A DNA stretch of 64,000 nucleotides, from contig CM065298.1 of the NCBI GenBank assembly GCA_032871835.1, forward strand, positions 96,223,891 through 96,287,890, given 5' to 3'. Shown piece after piece: positions 1 through 12,196 of the stretch. The DNA comes from Dipteronia dyeriana. Its lineage: Eukaryota; Streptophyta; Magnoliopsida; Sapindales; Sapindaceae. Position numbers and translations under genes: made by a program. Each line of letters starts with the position of its first letter. Within the stretch, counting starts at the first letter, position 1. Below the pieces are notes generated by a model. The model was not told where the DNA came from and ran no database searches. It saw only the letters and a list, made by a program, of their open reading frames with translations.

Positions 1-260
1 CCCATTTTTTGTCTTGAACTAACTGAGGTAAAGAGGTGTCCATAAGGTTAGCTAATTGAATTCCCCGTTCCATAATGACTGCTGTGGTTTAGAGTTTCTG
101 AAGTCTTCTATGGTGGTCTCTGTTCTCAACAAGTGGCTCTGATTCTATGGCTTACCTTTTTCTGCTCCTAGTGGTACCTGTAGGAACTTGAGGTAATCCC
201 CCTGCAGGAGTCTTGGACTTACCCATATTTGCACCCACTCGGACAGAGGTTTCGTTGAAA
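1..260 (-). pseudogene. Remnant of ORF downstream of integrase (env position)
   Basis: On the minus strand an ATG near 229 opens a short frame (MGKSKTPAGGLPQV...), and a second frame reads ERGIQLANLMDTSLPQL up to the window edge. Athila-type elements carry an additional ORF here, sometimes described as env-like. The match is by position and general wording only. Stops and a frame change are present and the rest is off the window. Confidence 0.35.
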
Positions 261-1221
261 ATTTGATAATCCAACCCTTAAAACCTCACACAAAATAGCA
301 CTAAGTGCAACCGGGCACCTCCACAAACACTTTTATAGCCACAAAATTAAACACCACACCCAATTTTTACAAGCAAAATCACCAATACCCAAGAACTATG
401 CTCAATTCATAACACAAAATAATTCGAGACCAAATTCACATCAACAAAGGCTCTAATGATGTGCAAAGATACAAATAGACAAAACCCAAGCAACAATTCA
501 TCCAATTTCGAGCAATGCAATTTCCAAAACTAAAAATCCCCAAATTATAAACTCTAGCATATAAAAATCCCAAATCTATGTCCTAGATTATGTAGAGAGG
601 ATTTTGCATTCAAAATTGGGAGGAAGGTAAAGAAAACAAGAGGGTTTATGTAAGAACTTACCAATTTCGTGCTTGAGAGACTTGAGAGGAAGAGGAGAGT
701 ATTTTAGGATTTGTTTGAGAGAATGACGAATATCTGCTTGACGAAAAGAGATATATTCGCGCACCTGACATGTGCGCTGGTCGAGCAGCGCCAAAGTGCG
801 CATGTGCACTAGCGCATATACTTTTTTGGCCAAAACGTTGTCGTTCCACTAAATGACATGCTTTAGCTTTTGCTTGTGCGCTGGTGGATCAGTGATACAC
901 TAGCGCATTGGCACCAACGCAACTTTCCAGGCGATTGGCACCGATCGAGTGCTGGAGTTCTCTTTTATAAAAAAAAAAAAACTTTACACACTCATGAAAC
1001 TCAACAAAGCAAATCATTGCATGGGTTTAATACAATTCTTTTTTTTTTTTGAAAACCCACAAACCTAAATCATGCATTGTCCATATTGCATCTAAACTTT
1101 TCAAAACAAGTTCGCAATGCATGATTCATGCTTGGAGAGGGAAAACTCAACTTTGCAATAATAAAACACTCAAAATTAAAAACTAAATTTATGAAAGCAA
1201 AATGACTTAACTACTATTTAC

Positions 1222-2260
1222 AATATGGTACCTCCCTTTTGATGATTTCTCAAACGAGTTCGTTGAGAAGAACTGTCTCCTCCAAATCACTCCCAATAAA
1301 GCTTCAATCTTTGCCCATTCACTTTGAACCTCTCATTGCTCCATTTTTAATTTCCACGGTTTCGTATGGAAACACTTGAGTGACGGTATAGGGACCCATC
1401 CACTGACTTTTGAGCTTCTCGGGAAATAAACGGAGTCTTGAGTTGACAATGAGAACTTGATTTCCTACTTGAAAGTTTTTCTCCACAATTCTTCTATCAT
1501 GCCACTTCTTGGCCTTCTCCTTTTATATTAGGGCATTTACATATGCCTCAAGCCGAATCTCATCAAGTTTATTGCGTTGGGGCAATTTTTTCTCTCCTAC
1601 CGCTTGCATATCAAAATTCAACTTTTTGATTGCCCAATATGCCTTGTGTTCAAGTTCAATCGGAAGGTGACATGCCTTACCGTAGACAAACTTATATGGA
1701 GACATGCCTAATGGGGTTTTGGATGTTGTCTTATGTGCCCACAGAGCATCATTAAGCTTCTTAGCCCAATCTTTTCACCGATTTTCCACCGTCTTCTCTA
1801 GAATGCTCTTGATTTTTCGATTTGACACCTCCGCTTGACCATTTGCTTACGGATGGTAAGGGGTAGTGATCCGATGCTTCACACCATATTTCTTCAATAA
1901 AGCTTCAAACAACTTGTTGCAAAAATAAGAGCTTCCATCACTAATGATCGCTCTTGGAGTACCAAATCTCGTGAAGATGTTCTTCTTTAGGAATTTAGTG
2001 ACCACATTGGCATCATTCTTAGGTATGGCTATAGCTTACACCCACTTCGACACGTAGTCCACCGCCACTAAAATATATTAGTTACCATAAGAGCTTGGAA
2101 ATGGCCCCATGAAATCAACACCTCATACATTAAACAATTCCACTTCAAACATTACATTGAGTGGCTTCTCATCCCTCTTGCTCATATTTTCGGTCCTTTG
2201 GCACCAGTCACATGCTTCCATAAAACTCCTTGCATCTTGGGTGCACATCTTCGAATGAGT
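1222..2260 (-). pseudogene. Athila integrase, multiply interrupted
   Basis: Read on the minus strand from 2260, the end of the zinc-binding part (ACDWCQR) is followed by the core with VDFMGPFPSSYGN, the AIISDGSSYF motif and a TTPYHP segment, all in one frame broken by several stop codons. The longest open piece, 1705-1523, begins MSPYKFVYGKACHLPIELEH, a well-conserved plant gypsy integrase stretch. The tail VNGQRLKLYWE is near 1290. The HHCC part looks shortened between 2260 and 2290, so a small deletion is likely. Confidence 0.85.
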
Positions 2261-2266
2261 CCATCA

Positions 2267-3900
2267 CTAAAAACCCGAAAAATGGGTGGATAAGTATAGC
2301 TTTGCATCTGAAAGGAACTTCCTCTTTTGGTGGAAAGTCATCTTCGCCGGCATGACCTCACTCGCTAGATAATTCATGAAATCGGCAAACCAATGAGTCA
2401 TTAATTCTTGGGCCACTAGTAAATGCTCATCCGGAAAGTGCTCATTGATAGGGTTTGAGGTTTCTATTTCTTCTTCCCTCTCTAGTCTTGAAAGGTGATC
2501 CGTTACCAAATTCTCCGATCCTTTTTTATCACAAATCTCCAAGTCAAACTCTTGAAGCAAGAGCACCCACCTTAGTAGTCGTGGCTTGAAGTCTTTCTTT
2601 CCCATTAAATATTTGATTGCCGCATGGTCGGTGTACATAATCACTTTAGAGCCCACTAGATAGACCGGAATTTATCAAAGGCAAATACAATGGCCAAAAG
2701 CTCTTTTTCCGTGGTGGCATAGTTCACTTGAGCATCATTAAGGGTTTGGCTTGCATAGTAAATTACATGGAGCTTCTTATCTTTTCTTTGCCCCAACACG
2801 GCTCCCACCGCATGATCACTCGCATCACACATGAGTTCAAACGGAAAGGCCCAATCGGGGGCCAACATGATAGGGGTGGATGTAAGCTCCTTCTTTAACT
2901 TCTCAAATGCGAGGAGGCACTCTTCATCAACATTAAAGGGGGTGTATTTCACTAACAAGTTGCAAAGAGGCTTTGTGATTTTTGAGAAATCCTTGATGAA
3001 GCTTCTATAGAACCCGGCATGTCTAAGAAAGCTTCTAATGCCCTTGATTGAGGTGGGAGAAGGTAGCTTCTCTATGACTTCTATTTTGGCTCTATCTACT
3101 TCAATCCCCTTGGATGAGATCCGATGGCTTAACACAATGCCCTTTTTAACCATGAAATGACACTTCTCCCAATTTAGTACCAAATAGCTTTCTTCACACC
3201 ATTGCAAAACTAGTCCCAAGTTCTTCAAACAATTATCAAAGGAGGATCCGAAGACCGAGAAGTCATCCATGAACACTTCTATAAATCTCTCCACCATATC
3301 CGAGAATATTGCCATCATGCACCATTGGAAAGTGGCTGGTGCATTGCATAACCCAAATGGCATTCTTCTATATGCAAATGTGACATAGGGACAAGTAAAA
3401 GTGGTCTTCTCTTGGTCTTCGGGAGCAATAGGGATTTGGTTGTAGCCGGAATACCCATCAAGGAAACAATAGTAGTCATAACCGACCAACCTTTCCAACA
3501 TTTGATCTATGAACAAAAGTGGAAAATGGTTTTTCCGAGTGGCATTGTTCAACTTTTGATAGTCTATACATACTCTCCACCCGGTGACGGTTCTTTGAGG
3601 GATCAATTCATTATTTTCATTTGGAACCACCGTCATCCCTCCCTTCTTTGGGACTACTTGCATTGGACTAACCCATTTACTATCTGAAATTGGATAGATA
3701 ATACCCGCATCTAGTAGTTTCAAGACCTCTACTCTAACTACTTCTTGCATGTTGGGATTTAGCCTCCTTTGATGCTCCACCGATGACTTGTGATCTTCTT
3801 CTATTAGTATTTTATGCATGCACAAAGTCAGACTAATACCTCTTATATCCGAGATGGACCATCCAATTGCCCTCTTGTGATCTCGTAAAACTCTTAGCAA
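2267..3900 (-). pseudogene. Athila reverse transcriptase and RNase H, frameshifted
   Basis: A 414-codon minus ORF (3900-2656) covers nearly all of RT and the start of RNase H. The polymerase motif is FMDDFSVFG, the gypsy equivalent of YVDD, preceded by RMPFGLCNAPATF. RNase H begins at ELMCDASDHAVGAVLGQ. A single-base frameshift near 2656 (FRSI then stop, where relatives read FRSYLVGSKV) moves the rest of RNase H to the next frame: 2656-2267 with [10 protein letters not shown] and the family-typical [18 protein letters not shown]. This is the best preserved part of the element. Confidence 0.93.
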
Positions 3901-3903
3901 CTT

Positions 3904-5316
3904 CTATTCTTCAAGTCTTGTCAAAGAATCTGAAATGATAACCGGAAGTGATGGTGATTTCCCTAAAAAGGCATACCTCAAGTAAGAGGGTAATTGCTTC
4001 AACTCTAGTTGAGGCGGTTTCTCAATGGATGGGGGGAGCTTTGGCTTCCCAACTCTGAGTTCTTCAAAATGGTTCTTATTTCTCAAACTCTTCAAGGGTA
4101 GAGAGCTCAAGTGCAAGGCACACTCCGCTATGTCCGCATCCGTATCATCTTCACTTGCACTATGCACAATACAAGCCTCTAGAGGCTCATTAGGACTCTC
4201 CTATTGTAAATACTCTCGAATCATGGGATCCACCACTTCAATTCTTGAACAACTCTCGGCCTCTCTAGGCATTTTCATGGCTTTCCTCAAGTCAAATTCA
4301 ACCTTGTCTTCCCTAACCCGCAAAGTCATTTTATCATCCTTCAAATCAATCAAAGCACTAGCCGTTTTTAAGAATGGTCTTCCCAAAAGCAACAGAATTT
4401 CAACATCTTCCTCCATCTCAATGATAAAAAAGTCTATGGGGAAGTACAAACTCTCCACTATCACTAGTACATCTTCTAAGACCCCTCTTGGGTATTTGAG
4501 TTATCGATCCGCCAAGTGTAGTGTCATGTGTGTAGGTTTCACCTCTCCAACATTCAACTTTTCAAACACCGAAAAGGGCATCAAATTGATACTTGCTCCA
4601 GAGTCGATCAATGTCTTCCCGAATTTCAATGTGCCAATAGTGCATGGAATGGTGAACTTCCCGGGATCTTGTAATTTTGGAGGCAACTTATTTTATAGTA
4701 TTGCACTACACTCTTCATTTAGAGTCACCATTTCAAAATTCTCCAATTTTTTCTTGTTTGCTAATAGCTCCTTCAAAAACTTGGTATACATGGGCATTTG
4801 TACCAAAGCTTCGGTGAATGGGATATTGATATGAAGCTTCTTGAAAATTTCCAAGAATTTGGCAAAATGTTGGGCATCTTTATGCTTCCTTAATCGTTGT
4901 GGGTAGGGAATGGGATGTACATATGCCTACACTTGTGGTGGTTGAGGTAAATCATGAGAAGTATTTGGGACCACATTAACTTGGTTCTCCTCCACCGATG
5001 GGTCTTCAAACATCTCTTCGTCTTCAACCATAACTTCTTTCTCTTTCCCAAAGTCTTTAGGAAGCTCAACTTCCTTACCACTCCTCAAATTGATTACCTT
5101 GCATTGCTCATTGGGATTAACTACTGTGTCACTTGGCAAGGTTCCTTGTTGGCAAACTTGAGACTCTCTAACCAATTGACCAATTTGTGCTTCAAGATTT
5201 TGAATTGCGGCTTGTAAATGTTGTGTAATGTGATCAACTTTGGTATCGAGTTTCTTCAATGCCAAGTCTTGGGTCTCCATCCGATGATCAAGCTTAACCA
5301 TATACTTAGAGAACAA
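3904..5316 (-). pseudogene. Athila gag-pol linker and aspartic protease, broken
   Basis: Minus-strand pieces at 5316-4927, 4686-4501, 4464-4201 and 4167-3904. The first is a coiled gag-pol linker (MVKLDHRMETQDLALKKLDT). The second carries the retropepsin active site LIDSGASINLMP, with the catalytic D-S-G. The third has the protease flap-like continuation (LLLGRPFLKTA). The last leads into the RT connection. Several in-frame stops separate the pieces, so no active protease would be made. Confidence 0.85.
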
Positions 5317-5538
5317 GTCTTCAATTGTCGGCTTTCTCTTAGTTAGATATTGGTGGGGTTGATTTTGGAAGTGGAGTTGTTGGTTAGGAGAGGCTTGTTG
5401 TGGTATGGTGAACCCGGGTGGTTTGAAAGTTGGTTGGTGTTGTTGGGGTTGTAAGTTGTCTTTCCATGAGAAGTTAGGGTGATTTCTCCACCCAAGATTG
5501 TAGGTGTTATAATAAGGGTTATTGTTTGGGTTAGGGTT

Positions 5539-6645
5539 TTAGTTGTTGGAGTTGTGGTAGGGAAAATTTTTGTTGTAGTTCACAGAGGAGACTTGTTCTG
5601 TGGGTTCGTTTGCGAATGGGTTTCTGGCTTGGCAATCTACATTTGCATGAGGCCCCGAACACCAATCACAATTCACCATATTCACTTGGGTTGTACTAGA
5701 GCATGCCAACTTGCTAACTTTGTTGGACAAAGCCTCTATTTGAGCTTGTATTGCGGTCATTTGATCAACTGCCACCATGTCGGGTGCATTCCTTGGTACC
5801 TTTCGGTCATTCCCTTAATAGCTATTTGCAATTGACATTTCTTCAATTAAATCATAGGCTGAGTCCACTGACTTGTTCATCAAAGAATCACCTGCCGAAG
5901 CATCCACAAATTGGCCAGTGGTTAAGTTCATACCCCGGTAGAATTTCTCTATAATTGACCATTTTGGCCTCTCATGACATGAACATTTCCTCAATAACTC
6001 CTTGTATCTCTCCCATGCTTCATACATGGATTCCGATTCGAATTGAGAGAATTCATGAATTTCATTCATCAATTATGCCGTCTTTCAGGGAGGGAAGTAC
6101 TTGTTTAATAATGCTTGAGCCAACTCATCCCAATTAGTAATCGATCCTGGTGCCAATGAATCATACCAAACCTTAGCTCGGTTCTTTAATGAGAAAGGGA
6201 AGATCCTCAACCGAATCACATTGTCCGTAGCCCCGTTGATCTTAAATGTTGAGCAAATCTGGTCAAAATTCCTCAAATGCTCGTTGGGGTCTTCACTTGG
6301 TAAACCACTAAACTGTCTCATCATTGTCAACATTTGAAATATATGGGATTTGATCTCAAAGTTGTTCGTGGCTATCGTCGGGAGTTGAATTGGCGATATG
6401 TTTAGATCTACCCTTTGCATCAAATAATCTCTCATGGCCCTGTCATCGTCTCCATTTTGCTCATTTTGCCCCACTTGGGCTACAGCTAATATGGGATCTT
6501 GATCCCCCACACCGTCTTCCATTGCTAGCCTTCGAATCCTTCTATTTCTCTGGACCGTTCTCTCAATATCCGGATCGAACCTCGAATCCTGTAAATTGTT
6601 GCTCCTTGTACTATAATGCATACAAGAGCAACCACATATAATCAC
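5539..6645 (-). pseudogene. Athila gag, broken
   Basis: Three consecutive minus-strand ORF pieces (6645-6085, 6072-5815, 5778-5539) make up a capsid protein. The first contains a typical retrotransposon gag core, with FSGLPSEDPNEHLRNF followed by the RIFPFSL and KVWYDSL motifs and ending in LLNKYFPP. The second carries the EFSQFESESMYEAWERYKEL segment. The third has a short zinc-knuckle-like motif, C-x2-C-x3-H-x4-C (CDWCSGPHANVDC). Stops separate the pieces. In an intact element this protein packages the RNA in cytoplasmic particles. Confidence 0.85.
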
Positions 6646-6713
6646 AAGAAAATGAACACGGAGTAAAATGTCTAATTTAGTAATGAATCAACTAGTAGTG
6701 ATATAAATAAACC

Positions 6714-6737
6714 GTTCAATCCCCGACAGCGGCACCA
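6714..6737 (-). other. Primer-binding site (tRNA-Asp type)
   Basis: The minus strand reads TGGTGCCGCTGTCGGGGATT next to the 5' LTR. This resembles the complement of the 3' end of plant tRNA-Asp (TGGCGCCGTTGCCGGG...), with a few mismatches. Athila/Tat elements typically use this kind of primer site. Confidence 0.75.
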
Positions 6738-6742
6738 AAAAA

Positions 6743-8205
6743 TGATCAACTCTTAAATGAGTACCTGCAATAGTACGGAGCCGTGGGAGTAGCACAATGA
6801 TAAATAAGATTTGTTCCACAAGGATTGATGAATTGATTACCACAACTGATTGATTAAACTACTATTTAGACAAGCAAATATTTGATAATTCAAGTATACT
6901 ACTAACACTAATTAAATATAAACTACTCCTAGAGTGCAACTAATGAAATTTAACAAGCAAGCAAACAAAGCAAAGTCACACACAAGCAAGTGATTGTATC
7001 ACTATTAAGAACTTAGGCTAAGACCTTGAATCCACCTAGCCAATCCTTACCGATTTATAGACACACCATTATGAATAAATTATGTAAATGTGAATGTAAA
7101 CTCATGACACCCTCTATTAGTCTCTACTCTCTCTCGAGTAATATAAACAACACTTATATGCACCAATAACCTATCTCTCGATAGTCATCCGGATTACACA
7201 CAAGTTCATTAAGCTTAGTGGTTCACTAAGTGAGTCCTATAGACTAGCCTTGAGTATTTTTACCTTACTAGACCTCTATCATGCATTTCATCAAGCACGT
7301 TGTGTGCTTCTCCTTTCGGTACATCACACAACAACCAAATACATATCAAATGCTAGCTAGACACTCAATGCTAATTAAAACATGAAATGCATATACATAA
7401 ACATAAGCAATATGAATAAAGTGGTGGTCTATATTAGTAAATCATGGCAAAGACTTCATCTTGGCCTTAGTCAAGATGAGTTTAGTTCATAATGTAAGAA
7501 ATGACTACAAAAGATGTGATTATCATACAAGCCATAATCAAATACAAGTACTAAATGAAAGAGAGAAAGGTTAAGAATAAACTAAGTGTAGATGTCCTCT
7601 CTCTTGGTTGGTGGAATGTGATTGACTTGCTCCTCCTCTTGATGCTCCCCTTTATGCTCCAAGGTTGGGTTTTTGTGGTGGGAAATGGTGGAAAAGTTGA
7701 ATATTTGGTGTTTGGTTGAGTGGTTTTGAGATTTGGATGATGGATTAGAGGTTTGAAGATGTGATTTGGTGAAGGATTTGAGTGAAAGGTAAGGGATTTG
7801 GGTGAAAGGTGGTGTCTTGGAGGTTTTGGATTGCAATGGGAGGAGTTGAAGCATAATATCGTGCAAGAGGTCCCAATAATAGCTTAAGAAAGGGTATTTA
7901 TATGTTTATGAATAAGGCACGAAACCCTAGAAGTTCTGCTGAGTTGGGCAGTTGTACTGGTGATGTGCTGGTCGAGTGGCGCCTCACCAGCGTAACACCA
8001 TTGATATTGTGTGTTGGTGAGGGTGGCGCTGATCGAGTAGCGCTTTACCAGCACCACACTTGACCTTTTGAATCTTCACTTCTTCCGTTTTGGCCCCAAT
8101 TTTTCTCAGTTTCGTACCATTACCCCGAGATTGCTAAAGGAACCTACACAAGCTTATCACACCATTAAATACTCGATTTTTACTCAGGAACGAGTGCAAT
8201 TGACA
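6743..8205 (-). repeat. 5' LTR of the Athila-type element
   Basis: On the minus strand the LTR would begin TGTCAATTGCACTCG near 8205 and end GAGTTGATCA at 6743, giving TG...CA termini and about 1463 bp. The inner edge is fixed by the primer site five bases away. The outer edge is inferred from the TGTCA start and the change in character to a CT-rich stretch. The 95-codon minus ORF at 7582-7866 lies inside the LTR, has no recognisable domain and is treated as chance. Confidence 0.75.
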
Positions 8206-9399
8206 GGTTATGGAGGCTACACCGAGTGTAGAAATGAGAGTTATCACTCATCTCTCATCTCTTTTCTCTTTCTCTCTCTCTCACGATCTCTACCATTCTT
8301 CTTCTTCTTCTTCTTTTCTTCTTCTTCTTCATCTTCATCTTCTTCATCTCTCTCTCACGATCTTCACACCCACACCAATCTTTTTCTTCTCACGAATCTT
8401 CTTTTCACATATCTTCTTATTCTTCGTCAATTTCTGGGTTTGGGTATGTTAGGAATGGCGTTCGGTGGTGGGTTTGGGTGTGGGTATGGGTTTGGCCGTT
8501 CGATGGCTTGGATTAGGGTTTTGGATTTAGGGGTGGTGGTTGTGGTTGCGGTTGCGGTTGCTTCGGTTTAGTGTGGTGGTCGTGGTCGGAGGTTGATTTC
8601 GTGTTTGGGTTCAGTGTTTTGGTGGCTGTGGTTTCTTCGTTTAGGGTTATGTTATGATTGATTGTTTTCGATTTAGAATTGGTTTTGGTGTTAAGAGGTT
8701 GAGGGTTTGGTGAGTTTGGCTTCATTGGTGTGGTGGTAGTGGTTTGGAGGCTGGCGATTGGATTTTTTGGGTGGTGGGGTTTGGCAGTTGGGTTTGATAT
8801 CATGGTGAGAGAGGTAGGGTTTTGTTGATGGTGGTATGGTGATGACGTTGATGGTTGTGATTTGGTGTTAGAATTGAGTTTTTTTGATTTTTTGATTTTT
8901 TATTATTATTTTGGTTTAGTGTTGATTTTTTTTTTATTGAATATGGATTTGGTGTTAATCAGCTAAGTGATGGTGATGATGGATCGATGATGATGATGAA
9001 TGATTTATGTTTGGGTTGTTGCGTGGTGGTGGCAGGATTTTGGGATGGAGATTGAATCTTTTAATTTTATTTTTAATTTTGAATGTAAGATCTAGAAATT
9101 TTTCTAGATTTCCAGATTTTCACATATGGAAATGATGTTTAATGTTGAATAGAAGATCAAGATGATGAGGTTAGGATTCGATAAATTGTTTTTATTTTTT
9201 TATTTTTTATGATAATTATTATTATTTTCATTTAATTAAAACAAAAGTCAGAGGCAATAAGGTCATTTGATCCTCTGTTCCGTCAGATTTACTTTTTCAA
9301 TGGAAAATTTAACAGAAGAACTTAACGAAGTAATTCTCAAAATCGAAGGACCAGTTTATGTATTAGGTCAAACTAGAAGAACTAAAATAGATTTCACCC
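8206..9399. mobile_element. Half of a TIR DNA transposon cut by the Athila insertion
   Basis: The right end (near 9399) on the minus strand reads GGGTGAAATCTATTTTAGTT and continues with the same phrase order as the left end of the element at 58372 (GGGTGAAAATCATTTTCATC), so both carry the same terminal repeat. The left end is missing because the Athila LTR begins at 8205. The interior holds a CT-rich leader (8240-8360), then a G/T-rich gene-like stretch (8440-8850) with no recognisable protein, then AT-rich DNA. Confidence 0.55.
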
Positions 9400-9433
9400 G
9401 ATAAAAGAATAAAACACACATGATAAAAATGAT

Positions 9434-10932
9434 TATGGCGTTGTTTGGAAAAGTTTATGAGAGACTTGGAAGCTCTTTTGAGATCCAAAAGCAACTTTTA
9501 CAGCTGTTTAGATAAACCAGAAGAAGAGCTTCTTCACTTTGAAAGCACTTTCACATGAAGCATCTATGGTGGTACTTCTCTTGATATAGCTTCTGCAAAA
9601 CACACGAAGCTATATAAACAGTTAAATGAAACTTTGATATTGCCAATTTTACCCTTATCGGTACAAATAACAAACCACTATTTCCAATTGTATCCTATCT
9701 CACTGCTCTAACACATCTTTCTCTCATCTTTTTCGTGCAATCTCATCTCTCTCACTCATTTAACAAAAGTAGACCTAGAAAACAAACATCTATCTTAAAC
9801 ACCATCATCCACAGACCCTCGCCACCATAAAACCCCACAAATCCAGCTTCTCTTGCCGCGAAGGATCGTGAGGCCGACAGGATATGAAGAGCTCCGATCT
9901 GGTTTGAGGAAGAGGACAAAGATGATGAGTAGGCGAGGAATGGAGATGACGAGAATGCTATGGGACCGATCTCGAGAAACTCGGCGGAGGAGGGAGATCG
10001 GTAACGGATCTGGTCGTTGGTGGTGGTGGAGAGGGACTGGGTGGGAGGGTCTTAAGAAGGATCCAAATAGGATGAATTTGTATGGGGAAAAAAGAGAGGA
10101 ATAAAGAGAGGCTTTAGATTACTCTGTAAATTCGAATTTAAGAGAGAGAATTGGTGTTACAGATTATTGTGTGAAGAGTAAACATCAAATGGATTTGGTT
10201 TTTCAAGTTATGTGAGAAACGCAGTAGGGGCTGCTGATATGCCCAGTTGAGGTCTTGGTCTTCTCTGGTCTGTTCTTTAGTTTCTACTTTTTTTTCTTTC
10301 TTTTTTACCGCTACAGAGGTGCAACAAGAGGCAAAAACACACACCACCATAACCCAGGTGACCAAAATCACAGCAAGGGAACAAAAGAATGACAAAATTC
10401 TGACAAATTTTGCTTGTTGCTTTCCTTTTTGTCCTGTTTGTATTGCCGGTGCTCTCCATCTATCCTTGTTTGATAAAAATAAATGGATTTGGTTGAATAA
10501 TCTGATGGGTTTTTTTTTTACCAATTTAATTGTTTTATTTTTTAAAAAAAATGGTAATAAAAAAATATGGAGATCTTTTGAGGGTATAACAAAATTGTCC
10601 TTGCAAGTCTCACAATCATTTAAGGATATGATTAGATAACTAAATTTCCGAGATAGTAATATGATTCATAAAAATGTACATATATCATTTATCCCAATTA
10701 AGGTAAAAATATGATATTATAGTTAGAAGTGATTTTAATTAATTATAATCAAACAAGCTCAAAAGTTTTGATAAAAATATCATATCATAATTAGAAGAGA
10801 TTTTAAAATGTTACAATCAAACAGTCTTAAAAGTTCTTTTGAAATATTCCATCTAAACGGTAATTGAAAAGCGCTTTTACTTCTCTTCTACTGCTAATAA
10901 AAATCAAAAGTAAAGGTTATCCTAAATGGGTT
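9434..10932. mobile_element. Candidate non-autonomous TIR element with gene-like interior
   Basis: The left end (GGCGTTGTTTGGAAAAGTTT) and the inverted right end (ACCCATTTAGGATAACCTTT) share a weak terminal similarity, including AAAAGC and CTGTTTAGAT-like phrases. The form is common in plant non-autonomous DNA elements. The interior is unlike its surroundings: a CT-rich leader (9700-9760), a GC-richer coding-like patch (9780-10100), and a 128-codon minus ORF (10524-10138) with one hydrophobic segment (LAVILVTWVMVVCVFASCC). No product is recognised. Target duplications are unclear. Confidence 0.4.
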
Positions 10933-11807
10933 CATAATACTTTTAAGACCATGTGGATCGTAGAGTATAGATTTGTTTGAGAAAATCTCAATATTACGTA
11001 AAATATATTAATTTTAAGTCAAAGGAGAGTCCTATTTTTTAAAAATATTTGCTGAAATATTTGATACAGAAAACAAATCAAATGTCACTGGAGTTCCTTC
11101 AAATATTTAATTAAAACATGCATCATTTATATAGATATTTTATCTTTTAAATATATATATATAAAAAAATTGATTACTTTTTACAGAGAATCAATTCATG
11201 TACATATTAATATTAAAAGACAAAATTTCGTAATACAATATATTATATATACATGAAAACAATTATATATTTATATACATAAATATTTATAAAAAAAAAT
11301 AGAGAAAAGGTATTGTATTGTTGGATGGACATAATTGAAAATAAAAATTACAATACAGGCATGCATTAGGGAATATTTTAGATATTTTCACTTTTTAATT
11401 TTTAATTATTTGTGAAGTGGACAAGTCCTGAGTAAATATTCGAAGAAACAAAAGAAATGTAATAAATTGCAAAATGTTACATGTTAATTTACTTTTTATA
11501 GGTACTGCAAATTAATTCAAGTCAGTGTCAAATCAAGTGATCGATCTTGTAAACTAAATTTAGTGATCAATTGTTTTCATTGTGTGTGACCAATTAAAGT
11601 TTGGTAGATATATATTCTTGATTTGATCTACCAAGCTAAATAAGCAAATAAAATTAGTACATATCTTACCACGATATATAATTAAATCGTCAATAGTTAC
11701 TTTTCATATAAATAATTTAAATGGGAATAAGATTTTGTCAAATCAAAAAATCCTACCTTCTACTTATGAATAATATTCCCAATAAATCAAATCATATGAG
11801 TTATTTT
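10933..11807. other. AT-rich intergenic DNA
   Basis: No gene, RNA or repeat structure seen. Very AT-rich with short TA runs near 11150. Confidence 0.6.
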
Positions 11808-11958
11808 ACTTTGTCCAAATTTGACATCTAAATATGTTGTTCAAATAATGTGATAACATTATAATCCATTCATTTAAATCATACAAATATAATACAATTT
11901 AAATAAATGAATTATAATATTGTCACAAATTTGGACACCAGATTTGGACAAAATAGCA
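11808..11958. mobile_element. Small foldback MITE
   Basis: The left arm (TTTGTCCAAATTTGACATCT) and the right arm read in reverse (TTTTGTCCAAATCTGGTGTC) are imperfect inverted repeats. They continue through CATTTAAAT-type phrases toward the centre. About 150 bp, no coding potential. Confidence 0.55.
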
Positions 11959-12007
11959 TTATTGATCATATAAATATCACTAATACCATACAACCCATAA
12001 AATCAAC

Positions 12008-12165
12008 AATAATGTTACTTTGTCCAAATTTAATGTTCAAATCTGGTGTCCAAATAAAATGACATAATTATACTTCATTTATTTTAATTGTACTAGATTT
12101 GTATGATTTAAATGAATTGGTTAAAGTGGTGTCACTTCGTTTGAACACCATATATATGCACTAAA
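12008..12165. mobile_element. Second, diverged copy of the same small MITE
   Basis: It begins TTACTTTGTCCAAATTTAAT and contains CAAATCTGGTGTCCAAAT. Its right side carries GGTGTCACTTCGTTTGAACACC. The wording matches the neighbour at 11808, so this is a second copy or a tandem duplicate of that element. Confidence 0.45.
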
Positions 12166-12196
12166 TTGTGGTAAAGTATCATTACCTTAAAATTAA

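Larger units (their letters stand above)
1..8205 (-). mobile_element. Athila-type Ty3/gypsy LTR retrotransposon, partial, decayed
   Basis: On the minus strand the order is 5' LTR (6743-8205), tRNA-Asp-type primer site, gag, protease, RT, RNase H, integrase, then a remnant of a downstream ORF at the left edge. RT before integrase is the Ty3/gypsy order. The long LTR, the extra ORF after integrase and the wording of the gag and RT domains match the Athila lineage. Reading frames are broken by many stops and frameshifts, so it is not autonomous. The 3' LTR is not in the window; nothing in 1-1220 matches the end of the 5' LTR. Bases 260-1220 are non-coding element sequence. The insertion lies directly against an interrupted TIR element (8206-9399). 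Confidence 0.9.

Noticed and set aside
4025..4834. 269-codon plus ORF
   Set aside because: It lies antisense to the Athila protease region and has no own domain.
6714..6737. tRNA gene
   Set aside because: Only the 3'-end complement of tRNA-Asp is present, next to an LTR: a primer site, not a gene. No complete tRNA was found in the window.
8068..8571. 167-codon plus-strand ORF
   Set aside because: It crosses the Athila LTR edge into the CT-rich leader of a TIR element, and the peptide is mostly Ser/Phe/Leu low complexity.
10138..10524. 128-codon minus ORF with one hydrophobic segment
   Set aside because: No recognisable family and it lies in a probable transposon interior; kept only as a note under that element.
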